Positions 1 to 13,384 are shown, numbered from the stretch's first letter. The stretch: DNA of 64,000 bases from Chlorokybus atmophyticus (GCA_009103225.1 RHPI01001116.1:160285-224284), one strand, 5' to 3'. Notes: generated by a model not told the origin, from the sequence alone. Made by a program: numbers and translations.

Positions 1-1251
<1,251 letters not shown>

Positions 1252-3565
1252 TTAGTGTGCATCCAACCACTGCAAAACTGCATCTGCCGCATGCTCCCAC
1301 CCCGCGTCCAGCATAATCTGCATAGGCGAATGCGTGAGGAATGGGGAATCGACAAACACACACAACACCTTATCATCACAATACATGCTGATACTCTAAC
1401 TATCAAACAACTCACATCGTGTCCAAGTCCATTGAGCATCAACGCCGATCCGCTCCCGCACCACCTTGCACACTCCTCTACTCCCTCCTTGTCCACGAGG
1501 GCATCGTGCTCGGTTCCCAGCACAAGCGTCGGAAAGGATGCGCTCTTGTTAGTGGCACTCGGCGCCGGAAAAGGAAGCACACTTGCGTACGTGCGCAAGT
1601 CGAGGACAGGTTGTCGTGAGGAAGTTGCCAGCTTGGGGAGATACCTGTTGGGAAAGTATGTGATTTGCGTGTAAGTGTGCAGCAAACAATGTAGACAGCT
1701 CAAGTGCTAGACAGGAGTGGTGTTTTTGTCACATATCTCAGAACAAAGAACTTGCGCCTGCATTGTACTCCCTGCACGATGCAACCCTGCAATGCACACC
1801 AGCTTAGTGTATGGCTCAATTATGAGCTTCACCTGGTGATGAGTTCATCCGGTGTGTTTGGTGAGAAGAAGGTATCTTTGCAAGCAGGAATGGACTTCAG
1901 GCAAGCCTTCGCCACCAGATTGTAAGTCAGCTTCACGCTTGCCAGGGGGCGCGTGCGGAGGAAGCGCCCTACCATTGGGCTGAGGCAGGGTGAAACAAGC
2001 ACTTGCTCGTCAGGTAAATGACCAACAGAAAACTGACCAAGGTGGTTACTGTGTGCGTGCCGCTCACCCATTGCCCGTTGGCGGTGAGGAGCACATGAAT
2101 ACGGCACCAGCCAGCAGTGAGCCATCAAGCTCGCCGTAGAACATTTTGCTGATGAGTCGCTGCGCAGTCAAGCCACCGAGTGAGTGAGCGAGCAAAACGG
2201 GCGCTTTGTTGCTGCTGCTGCTAGAAGGAAAGGACTGCTGGCAGAAGTGTGCTACAGCAGCAGCGTGCGAGTCGAGTGTGCCTGCGGTGCCATTACACAT
2301 GAGGCTCTACATGCTGATGCAGCACTATCATTCTGTCGACACAATGTGGGGTTCACTACTTCTACTGATCTTGAGCTTGCCTTGTGTATGCATTTAAGCA
2401 CACAAACTCATGCGTTTGCGTATGTGCGAGTGCGCGCATGCAAGCATATGCGTGTGGACGTGTGCAATTGTGTTGTACACGCATGCCTCTGTACTTGCCT
2501 GCGTACTTCTCATTAGGGACAACGTCACTGTTGCCCTAAGGAAAACAACACTGCCTCAACACATACCCACAACGGCTTGCGCAGTGACTGCAAAGCAGGC
2601 AGGAACCCACGCTTGCTTACCTGACCCAACAAGCTCAGTGCTGCGCATTCATGACCAGCACGCGCAAAGTAAGGCAGGAAGTTCTCAGCAAAGCACCACG
2701 CTGCGACACCATTCACAATTGTCACACAGTTGTCACGAACACTCTTCAACGGAGTAATGACAGTCACCTCATATTTACTTCACGCACCCGCATGGTAGCT
2801 TCCATGCACGAACACTAGCGGCGCCTTATCTCTTTGTGCGCCGCTGCCTCCTTGTTGTCCTGCCGGAGAAGCACGCAGCACTTCCAAGCGAAGTCCTGAG
2901 GGCAAGCTGTGCCTGTCGTTACGAATCTGCACTCTGTCCTGCAGCGTGAGACAGGAGCTTGCAAAAGATGATAACCTTGCATTGCCAATGCATGTCTCTA
3001 GGCGGACAAAATGCTTTGACCCAAGACTTGCTCAGAGCCAAGCAACTGATTGCAGAATGTCAATGCCACAACCTGTCGAGTTGCAGGATGCACCAATTGA
3101 GGCTAAATGCAACCCAGAAGGCGAGAAATGCTTCAAAGTTGTAACGCTGCCAAGTCAGACATGCACCTGTTGTTGAGGCATGCTGGCGTTGCAGCCCTAC
3201 AGTTGACACTAGACGCGAAACTAGCGGGGATTGCCAAGCACCAAGACACTGAAGCTGTAGCATAGCATTACTGAAGGTCCAGTGTCTTCAACAGCAACGC
3301 TGCTCTGCTGAAGCTCAAACACGTTTCTGCTCCTCACCCAACATAACACTGATTGCTTGACAACTGCCTGTGTCCACTTACTGTTTTGCAGTGTATAGTG
3401 ACACACCTCCGTGAAGGTGCTGCTGGCTGTGCACTCCAGGCGGCGGTGGTGTAGGCTGCGGCGTGCACGGCCGGGCTTCAGACAGCAGTGTTGTCGATGC
3501 CAGCTGGCGACTAGGCTGCGGTCGCCAGGCGACAGTAGCGACGTTGCCGCCACCACCACCGCCAT
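1252..3565 (-). CDS. Plastid-type alpha/beta-hydrolase fold protein
   Basis: This is a multi-exon gene on the minus strand for a serine hydrolase-fold enzyme; its substrate cannot be told. Exon 1 (3565-3407, 53 codons) is rich in Ala, Ser and Arg and resembles a chloroplast transit peptide. Exon 2 (2938-2788) ends in the oxyanion strand LVFVHGSYHA. A later exon (ending near 2620) has CFAENFLPYFARAGHECAAL. The exon near 2283-2064 holds the nucleophile elbow AHSLGG after GTLDSH. The exon ending near 1400 has PTLVLGTEHDALVD and GLGHD, which supply the acid Asp and the His. The last exon reads IMLDAGWEHAADAVLQWLDAH then stop. The arrangement matches plant plastid hydrolases. A tiny exon carrying the residues before GTLDSH probably lies between 2620 and 2285 and was not located. 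An in-frame ATG further upstream is possible. It is divergent from the GH3-like gene. Confidence 0.85.
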
Positions 3566-4341
3566 TGTCGTTGCTGTCGTCTCACTGACTGGCCACTTGC
3601 ACAATGTCAGCGTTGACAAGCTTGTTGACGGCGGTGGCAACGGCGACGGCGATGACGGAGGCGGTGAGGTTGGCAATCTCATGAGCGTGGTGAGGATAGC
3701 AACCTGAGCCGCAGCTGCGGTTTTAGCGTTTACCGCTGGCATAAAGTGGCAGAATTGTTTTTCCTTCATCTGCACCTGCTTCGTCAAGCCAGTTCTTGCT
3801 GCTCTGCTGACCAATGGTACATTTGAGGCTTGTGTGGTGTCGTTTGCTGCCACACCTGCTATACACAGCTATACATAGACTCGTGCCACACCTGCCATGT
3901 ATGCAGGTGTGGCACGACTCTGCTTCAAGCTTGCTGCTCATTGCAGCAAAGCATGTGAGGTCTGTTGTTCAGCAGCTACTACATTACTCGCAACGGAGAA
4001 CTGCAATTTACGCTGTCTACATAGACAATCCCCTTGTCTGCTCCGCAGACTCTGCCTTTTCAAACTGACTGCAGCAGCGTGCTTACTGAGTTTGCATTTT
4101 GCATGTAGTTGATAGCCGCCTTCCAGCACATCAAGTATTCATATGTACATAAGCATGCTGCAGTCGCTGCAAGGTCAAACAGTACTTGTCCAGCTTCGCA
4201 ACTGTACTTCAACAGATCTGCTTTGACATGTCTGATCGCTGGTGCTTGCGCAGAGTTCAATCCAACGTAGTGTAGTCTAGCATCATCACGTCCTACACAT
4301 CCTTGGCGTTGCAGCAGCAGCGCGTGCAACTGTAGGTAAGG
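3566..4341. promoter_or_regulatory. Divergent intergenic region, hydrolase / GH3-like gene
   Basis: About 780 bp separate two divergently transcribed start codons, so both promoters should lie here. No clear TATA box was recognised. The interval holds the perfect hairpin at 3881-3917. The long minus-strand reading frame across 3566-3853 is an upstream continuation of hydrolase exon 1 and has no family signature. Confidence 0.5.
3881..3917. repeat. Perfect 15-bp inverted repeat
   Basis: The arms TCGTGCCACACCTGC and GCAGGTGTGGCACGA are exact reverse complements around a 7-nt loop. A partial third copy of the arm (GCCACACCTGC) lies about 30 bp upstream. It lies between two divergent genes. Confidence 0.9.
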
Positions 4342-7300
4342 ATGGTGGAGAAGGGAAGCACGCGCAAGGGCGATCAGCACACGCACCTGGAGGCGTGGAC
4401 ATGGGTGCTGTCGCTGGCTCCTTTGGTTGCGATTGGTGGCGTGTGCTTTGCTGGCGGACTTATTGGCGGACTGCGACAAGGGCTTGCAAAGCACGCTGCA
4501 CAGGTAAAACAACAAGTTGGATTGCGTGCAGCTCAGTCACTGAGTTGCATGCAATGTAACTCAAGCTCTGTTTGATGATGGTATTCCTTATCAATCACAG
4601 CTGCAGCACACATTGGCCCATATGCACAAGTGACGTGTCCACACGTGTCAACGCATGTTTAAAGACACTTGCTTGCAGCTTCATAGCGCATTGGTGACTT
4701 TACTTCAATGCATCGTACAGCGTCAACTGTCCACACTTGCGCAGGGACGGTTGCTGTATGAGACACCTGATGGTCCAGCTGGCGTACAAGGGCAGGCAGC
4801 AACCTTCACTGGTATCGACGACGATATGGTACAGCTGGTGCAGAGCATGACGCTCGCCCAGAAGATTGGCCAGATGGTAATGGTGGATGCGAGTGTGGTA
4901 TCCGCTGCGGATGCGTCTGTGTTGAATGGGTTCGACATAACATCCAATGCCAACTCAGTACTGGGAGATCCCTACTATGTTGGCAGCGTGGTGGACGGGC
5001 CTGGTAAGTGGTTATTTAGTCTGCGCAACACAACTGTTCAGTGGTGACAGTTGCTTATCAATGCAGCCTCGGAAGACACGCTGAGTGCTTTCCAATGGCG
5101 AGCACTGGTGTCTGCAGCACAACAGCTGCCAGCAAACAACGGTCTGAATGTACGTAGCAATGTGGCAGTATGTAAAGCTTGACACGCATGACTTCTGCTT
5201 GCTGTTTGTGCAGTTGGAAACATTGTGGTTGATGGGTGATTTGTCTCTATGTGTGCATGCGCGCGTGCGCGCGCGCATGCGTGCGCACACTTTGTTGACT
5301 TCATGTACTGTGCAAGGTTCCCATAGCGTGGGCTCTAACCAACGTGCACGGTGCAAACCACATACGAGGTGCCACAGTCTTCCCGCAGCAAATGACGCTA
5401 GCAGCCACCTTCAACAAAGCGCTGGCATACTCACAGGTAGTTGTTGTCGTGTGCCAGTTGCTTGACAAATTCTGCCACTAACACCGGCGATGCATTGACT
5501 TTACATAATCTGTGTGATGGTTGATGCTGTAGCCATGCATTGCTCTGCGGACAGGCAAGCATAAGCTGATGCCCAACGTCACAGGGTCAAGTAACAGCAA
5601 AAGACTCCGCTGCAGCTGGTGTGAAGTGGCTTCTTACCCCTCAGGCAAGTGTATTATTGATAGGCAACAAGCGTCAAATCTGCTACTAGTCCTGGTCTAC
5701 ATATTGCATATCGCAAAGTCTGAAGATAGTAATGGGCCAAAAAGTGCTTGCAGTCAGGCCTTTGTAATGGTTGGAGTCACTGTGAATATTGCGTTCGCAG
5801 GTTGAACCGGCCCTAACTCAACTATGGTCACGCTTTTATGAGCACTCTGGAGAGGTAGATTGCATGGAGTCCGTAGCCAGTGTGTGGGGCATATGTTACG
5901 CAGGTGTTCATCAACCAATTCTGCTGAGAGGCTGTTGAACAATTTAACTGCTGCGCAATGCAGGATCCGCACTTAGCCAGTCAGATGGCATCTAACCTCA
6001 TAGCGGGCATGAAAGGGAGCTCCCTGGCAACCAACACTTCTGTTGGTGCAACAGCGTGCGGCTTCATAGGTATGCACGGTCAAGGGCATGCCTAAGATTG
6101 CAGCAAAGCTGAGAGCTTTGCTGCAATCGCCTGACAAGGGACACCAAACGTGGGTGATGTTCACAGGGTCGACTGCGCCAATGGCAGGCCGTGATAGCTG
6201 GCCATCAACAAGCCCGGACCAGTATGTCATGCAGTACGCGTCTCGTCAGGTGAGGATGCTAGCATTCAGTAGTGCTCCTACTGGCATTGTATTGTGTACA
6301 CGTGCAGACACACACGCACCGTGCAGTTTCGTGACGCTATTGCAGCTGGCGCAGCGGCCGTGCAAGCCGGTTTCCATGAGCTCAACGGCTTGCCAGTCAC
6401 CATCAACTCCAACTACACACAGGGGTTGCTGAGGACCTCACTCGGCTTTCAGGTGTGTGCTAGCAAAAGCAGCACGTGTTAGTTTGGCACTTAGTTTGAC
6501 AACAGCCCTGGAAGCCAAGTTTTGCCACCTGCGAGCATGGCACCGCACCACTGTGCGGGTAGCATCCACCTTGCTCATTTATCGTTGAGTCAATACACAC
6601 ACATACTGAGCAAATGAAGCTGCTGAAGGCCTGTGCTGCAGGGGGTGCTTGTTTCAGCACGCGGGGAGATCAGCAACTTGTATGCGACTCACCAAAGTGC
6701 TGCAAATTTCAGCGACGCTGTCCGAATGGCTATGCAGGTGAATGCCACGACTTTGTCCAACATTGGCATTCTACATCAAAATGAATACTCGCGACATAGT
6801 CGCAGAATGAGGCCTAGTTGTGAACTATTACCTCCTTCAAATCCAGAAGACGCGACACATTATGTCTTGGTGCCCTGCAGGACTCATCAATAGACATTGC
6901 AAGTGTGGGCACCGATTTATCTTTCTTGGACGTGCTTCGCGGTCTGGTTGAAGATGGCACAGTACCCGAAGACCGGGTAACTGAGGTGAGGACTTGACAA
7001 TTGTCAATTGTTGGCTCAGAAGTCAGCTGAGTTTGAGCAGTGCTCTACACCAATGCTTCGACAGTGTTATTCTGTCGCGTTGCACTATATTCAAATGGCA
7101 TGCGTTATGGCTAGTATTCAGCTTGCCAGCCTCAATCAGGGGCAGTAACACTGGCATGGCTTGCATCAGTCAGCAGCGCGAGTATTGCAAATGAAGAAGA
7201 ACCTCGACCTCTTCAACAATCCCGTCCCAGTGACGACCACCGCAGAGATCAGCAGTGTCGGCGGTGCCGATGACCAGGACCTCAGCCTCAACATAGCACG

Positions 7301-9353
7301 AGAGGCCATCACGCTGCTACGAAACGAGAATGGGACACTACCTTTGAGCGCCAACATTTCTTCTCTGCTCGTGGTGGGTCCCGCAGCAGACTCCACATTG
7401 CTTCTGGCCGGTGGATACACTGTGAATGATCAGGGCGCCCCCTCGGACGCCGATGTGCCCGGAGTCAACATCCTACAAGGCATTCAGGTTGGTGCAATTG
7501 AAGCAGAAATGAACTGACTTCTCTTTGATGCAAGTTATAGACCTTCCATGTGCACGCATGTGTGTGTGAAGTGGGGTTGATGCAACCTGTGGTGCGCGTG
7601 ATCTGTGCGTGCAATCTGCTTGGCCATCATGATATGCAGGCGTTGTTCCCTTCAGCGACATACCAGAAAGGCTGCGAGCTCAACGGGTCAATTGCTTCAT
7701 CGGATCTCAGTCGAGCCGTCACGGCCGCACAGGTGAGGCAACATTTACCACCATAGGCTTGACGTTTTGGGGGGGGGGGGGAGGCTGGCAACGCTTGATG
7801 TCATACATGGATAACAACAACAACATGAGTAACCACACAGTAAGTACATAGGAACCTCACTCGGTGCTGACATCGCACCGTGTAACTGATGGCGGTAATT
7901 ATGGTTGCAGGCAGCAGCTGGTGTGATTGTATGCATTGGTGAGGCCACTTATGCTGCCAAGGGTGGGGACGTACCAACAATGGAGCTGTCTGAAGGGCAG
8001 CGCACACTCACTGCAAGCCTCATCGCAACAGGCACCCCCGTCATCGTTGTCTATGTTGGAGGCAGACCCTTGCTGATGAGCGGTTAGTACTCATCCGTAC
8101 ACAGCACTGGAGCATTGTGCGCGTGCAAAAACATCACTCCGCGGTGTTGACGGCTGAGGCCAAATGTGTTTATGTGGGCAGGCGCCACTAACGGTGCAGC
8201 TGGGTTCGTCTATGCTGGTCTGCCCGGTCCACAGGGTGGCCAGGCAGTTGCGGAGGTAGTATTTGGGGTGACCAACCCCAGCGGGCGATTGCCTTTCACA
8301 TGGCCGCTAAACCCGTTGGAGGTATGCTGATATGCACTCTCAGGCATGCTCTTCTGTGCTTCCTTGTAGCAAGCTATGCAACACACGTCAAGCAACCTGT
8401 ATTTGCAGGTGCCAATGCTGTACTTCCGCAAGTTTGACCAAACTTGTGTAGCCACAGGCAAGAAACTGTTCCAAGACTTGTGCGCTTGTCACATGCCAGT
8501 CGCGGCTGTACATTTTGCATGAGAATGATCTTGTTTGTGTGGCTGTGCAGGCAGCCCATCAGGAGATTGTTTGACGGAGTTTGAGTTTGGCAACGGGCTG
8601 ACTTACTCATCTTTCGCGTATTCTGCCCTGTCCGTGTCGCCTCAAAGCATTTCCGTTGGCGACAGCGTCACTGTGTCCCTCACTGTCACCAATAGTGGTG
8701 GACCTGCGGGCAAACATGTACGATTGTTGCTGCACATTTGCGTTGCATCTCAGTAGTATGTTGCTGGTGCGAAGAGGCGTGCGTACAATTGAGCATCTGA
8801 CGCTGGTCATGCCTGGCGCTGTGCATCGATTGGATTTATGTTATGTGCGTAAGTTACCTTGACGGTTGTGCTTTTTCCGAGCATTGTATACTTCTGCAGG
8901 CCGTGCTGGTGTTTCTCACACAAGCAGTGCGGACTGTCCCGCCCGAGCGCGCTTTGCTGAAAGGTTTTACCAAGGTAAGGAGTCCTTACTTTGGTAAAAG
9001 TCTGATTCGTGATGTGTGTTATTGCATTGGGTGTACGATCAAGCCGTCCGCCAGCTTTTATTATTGGCACGAGCCAAGCATATATCAATCAAGCATACAT
9101 CTAATCAGGTGGACCTGGAACAAGGAGCTAGCACGCAAGTGGACTTTACTTTAACGCCAGATGACATGCAGTACTGGGAACCGAATCAGCAGGTTTGGGT
9201 TGTTGATCAAGGGGAGTTCACCGTCAATGTTGGTGACGTCGCAGCACAGTTTGCTGTGGTAAGTACTGTCAAGGGGCAGAAAGTTGTGCATGCCTGCTTA
9301 CAACGCATTCCTACTCAATTATCCTACTGTTGGCATTGTCTGTACAGGTTTGA
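4342..9353 (+). CDS. Membrane-anchored GH3-fold protein, predicted catalytically dead
   Basis: At least 15 exons encode a glycoside hydrolase family 3 architecture: (alpha/beta)8 barrel, alpha/beta sandwich and C-terminal fibronectin-III-like domain. Exon 1 (4342-4503) encodes a basic N-terminus and one hydrophobic segment (LAPLVAIGGVCFAGGLIGGL), a likely signal anchor. Family landmarks are SMTLAQKIGQM, NVHGANHIRGATVFP, STAPMAGRDSW, AREAITLLRNENGTLPL, LPGPQGGQAVAEVVFG, SGRLPFTWP, EFGNGLTYSSF and FTLTPDD. The residues that make GH3 enzymes work are replaced at every position I could align. The nucleophile motif S/T-D-W is VSARGEI (Asp to Ala), the substrate-binding Lys-His pair of AKHF is ACGF, the GIDAVHG Asp is Thr in ALTNVHG, and the acid/base loop YAET is YAAK. 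The last exon adds only one codon before TGA. The fold looks intact, with no stops in the exons, so this reads as a maintained pseudoenzyme rather than a pseudogene. Confidence 0.85.
7769..7781 (+). repeat. Poly(G) run in an intron of the GH3-like gene
   Basis: A run of about a dozen G residues lies in the intron after the exon ending SRAVTAAQ. It belongs to a recurring set of poly(C)/poly(G) tracts in this window. Confidence 0.8.
8965..8999 (+). promoter_or_regulatory. Hairpin enclosing a 5' splice site of the GH3-like gene
   Basis: The 17-nt arms at 8965-8981 and 8983-8999 are complementary except for one position that would be a G-U wobble in RNA. The exon ends with the codons for GFTK, so the donor AAG/GTAAGG falls inside the 5' arm. 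Folding of the pre-mRNA would bury this splice site. Confidence 0.75.
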
Positions 9354-9938
9354 GAGCAACTGGAGTTGGGATACTTACCTGGGGTTGTGAAGTTTTCCCT
9401 CTGAATAAGGTTGCTAGGTGAATAGGTAAACATACGCCATTGATAGCTCAAGCTACGCGCCGCTACCGTGGTTGTTTCATAGCATTGATTGTTCTCCGCT
9501 ACACACAGCAATGGTTGTGTGTTCATAACATGTGTTAGCAATGATGGTGACCGCACAAAGATAGTACAGTGATGACTGTGTGTTGAATAGTATGTGTTGG
9601 GCACTACACTACCTACCACAATCGTATCTGTCACAGAATTCAACAACACATCAAAGCAGCTAGATTCTGGCCGTTCTGATGTGATGTTAGTTTTGGCATA
9701 CTGTATGCTAATGCCCGTACACATCTATATCAACTGTCAATGATTTTTGAGATAGATATAACATCTCCGTAGAATGCATAAGCCATAATACAGCTTTGAG
9801 CCAGTGCAGATTTGAGCCAGTGCAGTCACAGGGAGTCTTTACAACAAAAGTGACCAACACTTGTTGGACACCTTGCAAAGTCAAATACTTACAAGACAAA
9901 CAATTACAACCAAAAGTACAGCTAGCCAATGTTACTCA
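9354..9938. other. Convergent 3' intergenic region
   Basis: These 585 bp lie between the 3' ends of the GH3-like gene and the small heat-shock gene. No exon signature was seen. On the minus strand a TGTAA signal for the heat-shock gene lies at 9904-9908. Confidence 0.55.
9904..9908 (-). terminator. TGTAA polyadenylation signal of the Hsp20-like gene
   Basis: TGTAA on the minus strand lies about 31 nt past the stop codon. This pentamer is the usual green-algal polyadenylation signal. It is short enough to occur by chance. Confidence 0.45.
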
Positions 9939-11135
9939 CTACTGAATATCAACTTCAACGGCCTGAGACTCTTTCGTCTTGGGCACAGTGACGACCAGCA
10001 CACCATTCTCGCAGGCGGCTGAGGTGCGCGCAGCGTCAACATTCTTCGCCAGCCGGAACTTGCGCTCAACCTTGCCGACGGCGCGCGCGCCCTCACCTTG
10101 CTTGGCGGCGGTAACAATCAACACATTCTCCATGACCTGCACCTTGATGTCGCCGCGCTCGTAGCCTGGCAGCTCCACGCGGAAGCGGTAAGCAGCGCCT
10201 GTGTCGGTGGACTCAGTGCGCACACCCGCAGCGAAGCGCCTCTCCCATGCTGCCTCTTCCTCATCCGTGTAAGAGGTGGACGCAGCTGCTGAAGGTGTGG
10301 ACTCACCCTCCTTATTTGCACCCTCACTTTCAGCATACTTCTTCTGCTGACTCTGCAAGACATGAATAAAGACACCGTCAGGACCATTACGTATCAGTAC
10401 AAGACATGAGAAGTATACTACGAGAACCACACACGCGCATACGTGCACACCCACCCACCCACCCACATAAACGCACACACAGGTCAACACACCTGCATCC
10501 AGCGTGCAAAGTGGGGTGCAGCCACCGAGGCCAGGTACAGCAGAAAAGGTGCGAGCGTCAGGAGACCACCTCCTCCTCGTCTGGGCTGGCGGTAGCCGTA
10601 GCCATAGCTGAAGGGGTTGCCATAACCGAAGGGGCTTGGGCCGAATGGGCCGGGGCTGTAGCGAAAGTTACCGTAGCCAAAAGGGCTTGGCCCAAACCCG
10701 CCTCCATAAGGGCGGAACAATGGGCCAAACCCTGGCGTCACTTTGATGTACAGCGCCTGCGTGGGTGTCTTTCGCCTGAGCTGCTGCTTCTGTACAGCAG
10801 TACAGTCGTGAGCACCAATTGCAGATTGTAGGTTGCAGAGTGCAGCATAATTGGGTGTGCATGCAATATTGGCCCACGAAACCAACGGTGACAAGCACAA
10901 ATCCAATGCCAAAGGTAGAAACAGCTAAATAAATCTGGTGAGAGAGTGGATGCATGCACAAAGACAAGACAGTCACCTGTGCTGGCAGGAAGGCCGCTTT
11001 CGCATCCAGGGAGCCAATGCCACCGTTCCGTTGCTGCTGAGGCAAGCGCAGTCCGGAAAACTCACTCCTGGTGTAAGAAGAAGTAGTGGTCTTTGCGGAC
11101 ACGGATGCCGCCGCCATGGTTACCGCCGCCGCCAT
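9939..11135 (-). CDS. Hsp20/alpha-crystallin protein with G/F/Y-rich and membrane segments
   Basis: Three exons (11135-10977, 10789-10493, 10352-9939) join in phase 0 to give about 289 residues. Exon 1 (53 residues, MAAAVTMAAASVSAKTTTSS...) looks like a plastid transit peptide. Exon 2 starts with KTPTQALYIKVTP, followed by a Gly/Phe/Tyr/Pro-rich segment with repeats of the type FGPSPFGYGN, the basic patch QPRRGGGG, and a hydrophobic stretch LLTLAPFLLYLASVAA that could span or anchor to a membrane. Exon 3 has an acidic linker and a full alpha-crystallin domain (YRFRVELPGYERGDIKVQV, KFRLAKNVD, ENGVLVVTVPK). Typical small heat-shock proteins lack the middle segments. A TATA-like TTTATAAG lies about 85 bp upstream of the ATG; no canonical heat-shock element was found in the proximal region. 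The gene was partly duplicated at 13616-14375. Confidence 0.88.
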
Positions 11136-11216
11136 CTCAGACACTGACTCTGTGAGTACGACTGTGCACTGCTTGACAATCGAAACACTGTTGGTGGTAA
11201 GGGCAAACCGTAGCGG

Positions 11217-11226
11217 CTTATAAACC
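11217..11226 (-). promoter_or_regulatory. TATA-like element upstream of the Hsp20-like gene
   Basis: The minus strand reads GGTTTATAAG about 85 bp before the start codon, a spacing suited to a TATA box with a short leader. A TGACGTGGC motif resembling bZIP-type ACGT elements lies further upstream (plus strand near 11298-11307). Both calls are motif-level only. Confidence 0.4.
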
Positions 11227-12418
11227 CTACTGCGCGATGCCCGGTTGTGTCCGTCACCCGCCTGTCGCAGCACGCGGCTCGGAACTGGCTAGACCTTATG
11301 ACGTGGCAGGTTGTCAGCGCTGAATGGCCTTCTACAAGCCGTGCGATGTGGCAATAGCAAGCGCGCAAATGCTTAGACCGTTGGATTGACAGAATGACTG
11401 CAACCAGGCCGCGGCTTCACCATTGTGCTTCCCGTGGACGCTTGAAAGCCGTAGATTTAGGCACTGTGGACGAAGGGGAACACGCCGCGCCACAGTGGCG
11501 TCAACCCTTTTTGCGTTTGGTGCGCGCGCTGCTAGATGCGTGTTCGTGGCACAGATGGGCATCGGCGTGACGGTACCCGCTGCTTGTCCTTAACATTCAT
11601 AAATTACAAAGCAGCTGAAAGGAGACAAAGCCACCTCCCGTGCAAAGGGAGGTGGTCAGAAGTAGATTGTTGTGAGAACATTTTATCAACCAATAACCAA
11701 GCTTACTGAATTTAAGCTTGCATAGATTAGGCCTATATTGCATGTGTTTCAGAGTCTGTGCTCCTTGACGTAAGCGTCTGCGCTTTAGCAGTAAGATTGT
11801 AATAAAACCTCACGCATTGCATATTGTGCAATGTGATGTGATTGTTATATAGCGATCTATTATGTGCTTATTGCGTATTGTAGCTTTTGAATAACCTTGT
11901 TACAATGCTTTCCAAGCACATACTGTTGACAGCTAGACACATATATGCATATGGTTGAAGTAATTGCTATTTTATTAACCGTACATAATATGTATCATAT
12001 GTGGTATATAGTTTGTTGAGCGTAAAACATGATTCTTCGCATATTACTCGCTTATGCATGCGGATTGCCGTATACATTTGCATTCGATGCATACGAAAGG
12101 CACTAAGTAAAAAAGCATTGTATTATAATACACAGGCCGATTGTGTATCGTAATGGCATTACATGAGAGTCAACTGCTATTACTTCATAAAACACATCAC
12201 ACAATCGCACACATTATTGCAAATGTGGCAGTCGCTACAGCCCTGCCTTCACACCATCCCGCTTGAGACCATTGCTATGACGTGTCTTCCTTCATCTTTC
12301 GCGGTATTACGCCGTACGGCTTGCTGGCGTCCATCGCCGCGCATCACCTCCACCACTGCCCTCCCCGCAGGAGCATTCCCACGCTTGCACTCGCTGCATT
12401 GTCACAATGTGACATGCC

Positions 12419-12446
12419 ATTTGCTAACACAACAGTGTTAGCAAAT
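12419..12446. repeat. Perfect 12-bp inverted repeat
   Basis: The arms ATTTGCTAACAC and GTGTTAGCAAAT flank a 4-nt loop (AACA), giving a stable hairpin in intergenic DNA. Confidence 0.9.
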
Positions 12447-13355
12447 TACGCCGTTCAACCTGCGCAAGGGCAGCGCGCGACTATACATGACATTGCCGCG
12501 GCGCGCGCAGATGTTGAGAAGCTGCTGGACAACATGGTCCAGCTGATGGTCCGGTTTTGTGCGTATGCGCCGCTGGTGGGCAAAAGGTGTTACTTAGTTG
12601 GTGGTTGTCGTACTCATGTCACTTGCTCTATTCCACCTGTCGCAACTCATGCGCGCTCGCATAGGGAACCGCATCATAGAACAGTAACATTTGAATCAGA
12701 GACCTGCTCCGACGCCATTTCGTAGATGCAACGGCCGCGCGCCTCCTGTCACAACCACCTCAGTGTGATGTGAAACACTCAATGACAGTCAGTGCACCAA
12801 TGCAATAGCCCCGTACGTCGTTTGCACAAAGGGAAGCATGTGGCATGTCAACATGAGCTTCCACAAGCGGGGATCACATGAATCGCTCCGCTCAAAGCGG
12901 ATCACTCAGAGCTGCAATACCATCATCGGCACAATGTGGAACATCTGCTTGCTGCCGGAGGCTCATCCAATGCGTGAGCATGCAGTGTGCCCTACAGGAT
13001 GCAGCCACACATGCACAAAAGTGCAAGGCTATTGTGCATGCACACAAGCCATGCACATTCACAACATGCACGGGACATACACATGCATGCACACTTGGCA
13101 ATGCACAATGGCAGAACTAGCTAGGCAGGGGTTGTCCACAACAACAGGTTGTCCAGGAAGATCACTAACAACACCACAAGCAACAGCAGAAAGTGGGAGG
13201 CGCCTCTTCTTCAGCACTGACGTCAATCACCCCGAAGAAAACCACCAAAACGCTAGCTAGACCACTCAGAAACGCCCCACATTGGAGGATAGGGAAGGCC
13301 CCTTAAATAGTTAAGCGAAGCATCCTAAACACACAGCAAGTAAGCACAAGGCTAA

Positions 13356-13384
13356 GTCCCCCCCCCACCCCCCCACCCCCCCAC
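13356..13384 (+). repeat. Poly(C) patch
   Basis: C runs of 7-8 nt are separated by single A residues. This is one of several cytosine homopolymer patches in the window. Confidence 0.85.

Noticed and set aside
2184-2757. Plus-strand open frames opposite the hydrolase gene
   Set aside because: They are antisense shadows of minus-strand exons and of TG-rich introns, with Cys/His/Thr-rich low-complexity translations.
5232-5290. Alternating GC/GT tract in a GH3-gene intron, also near 600-690 and 45300-45420
   Set aside because: Possible Z-DNA, but such tracts are common simple sequence and nothing else supports a function.
12282-12725. 147-codon plus-strand frame
   Set aside because: Some helical-looking segments (ADVEKLLDNMVQLM) but no recognisable domain, no supporting exons and a hairpin inside it.
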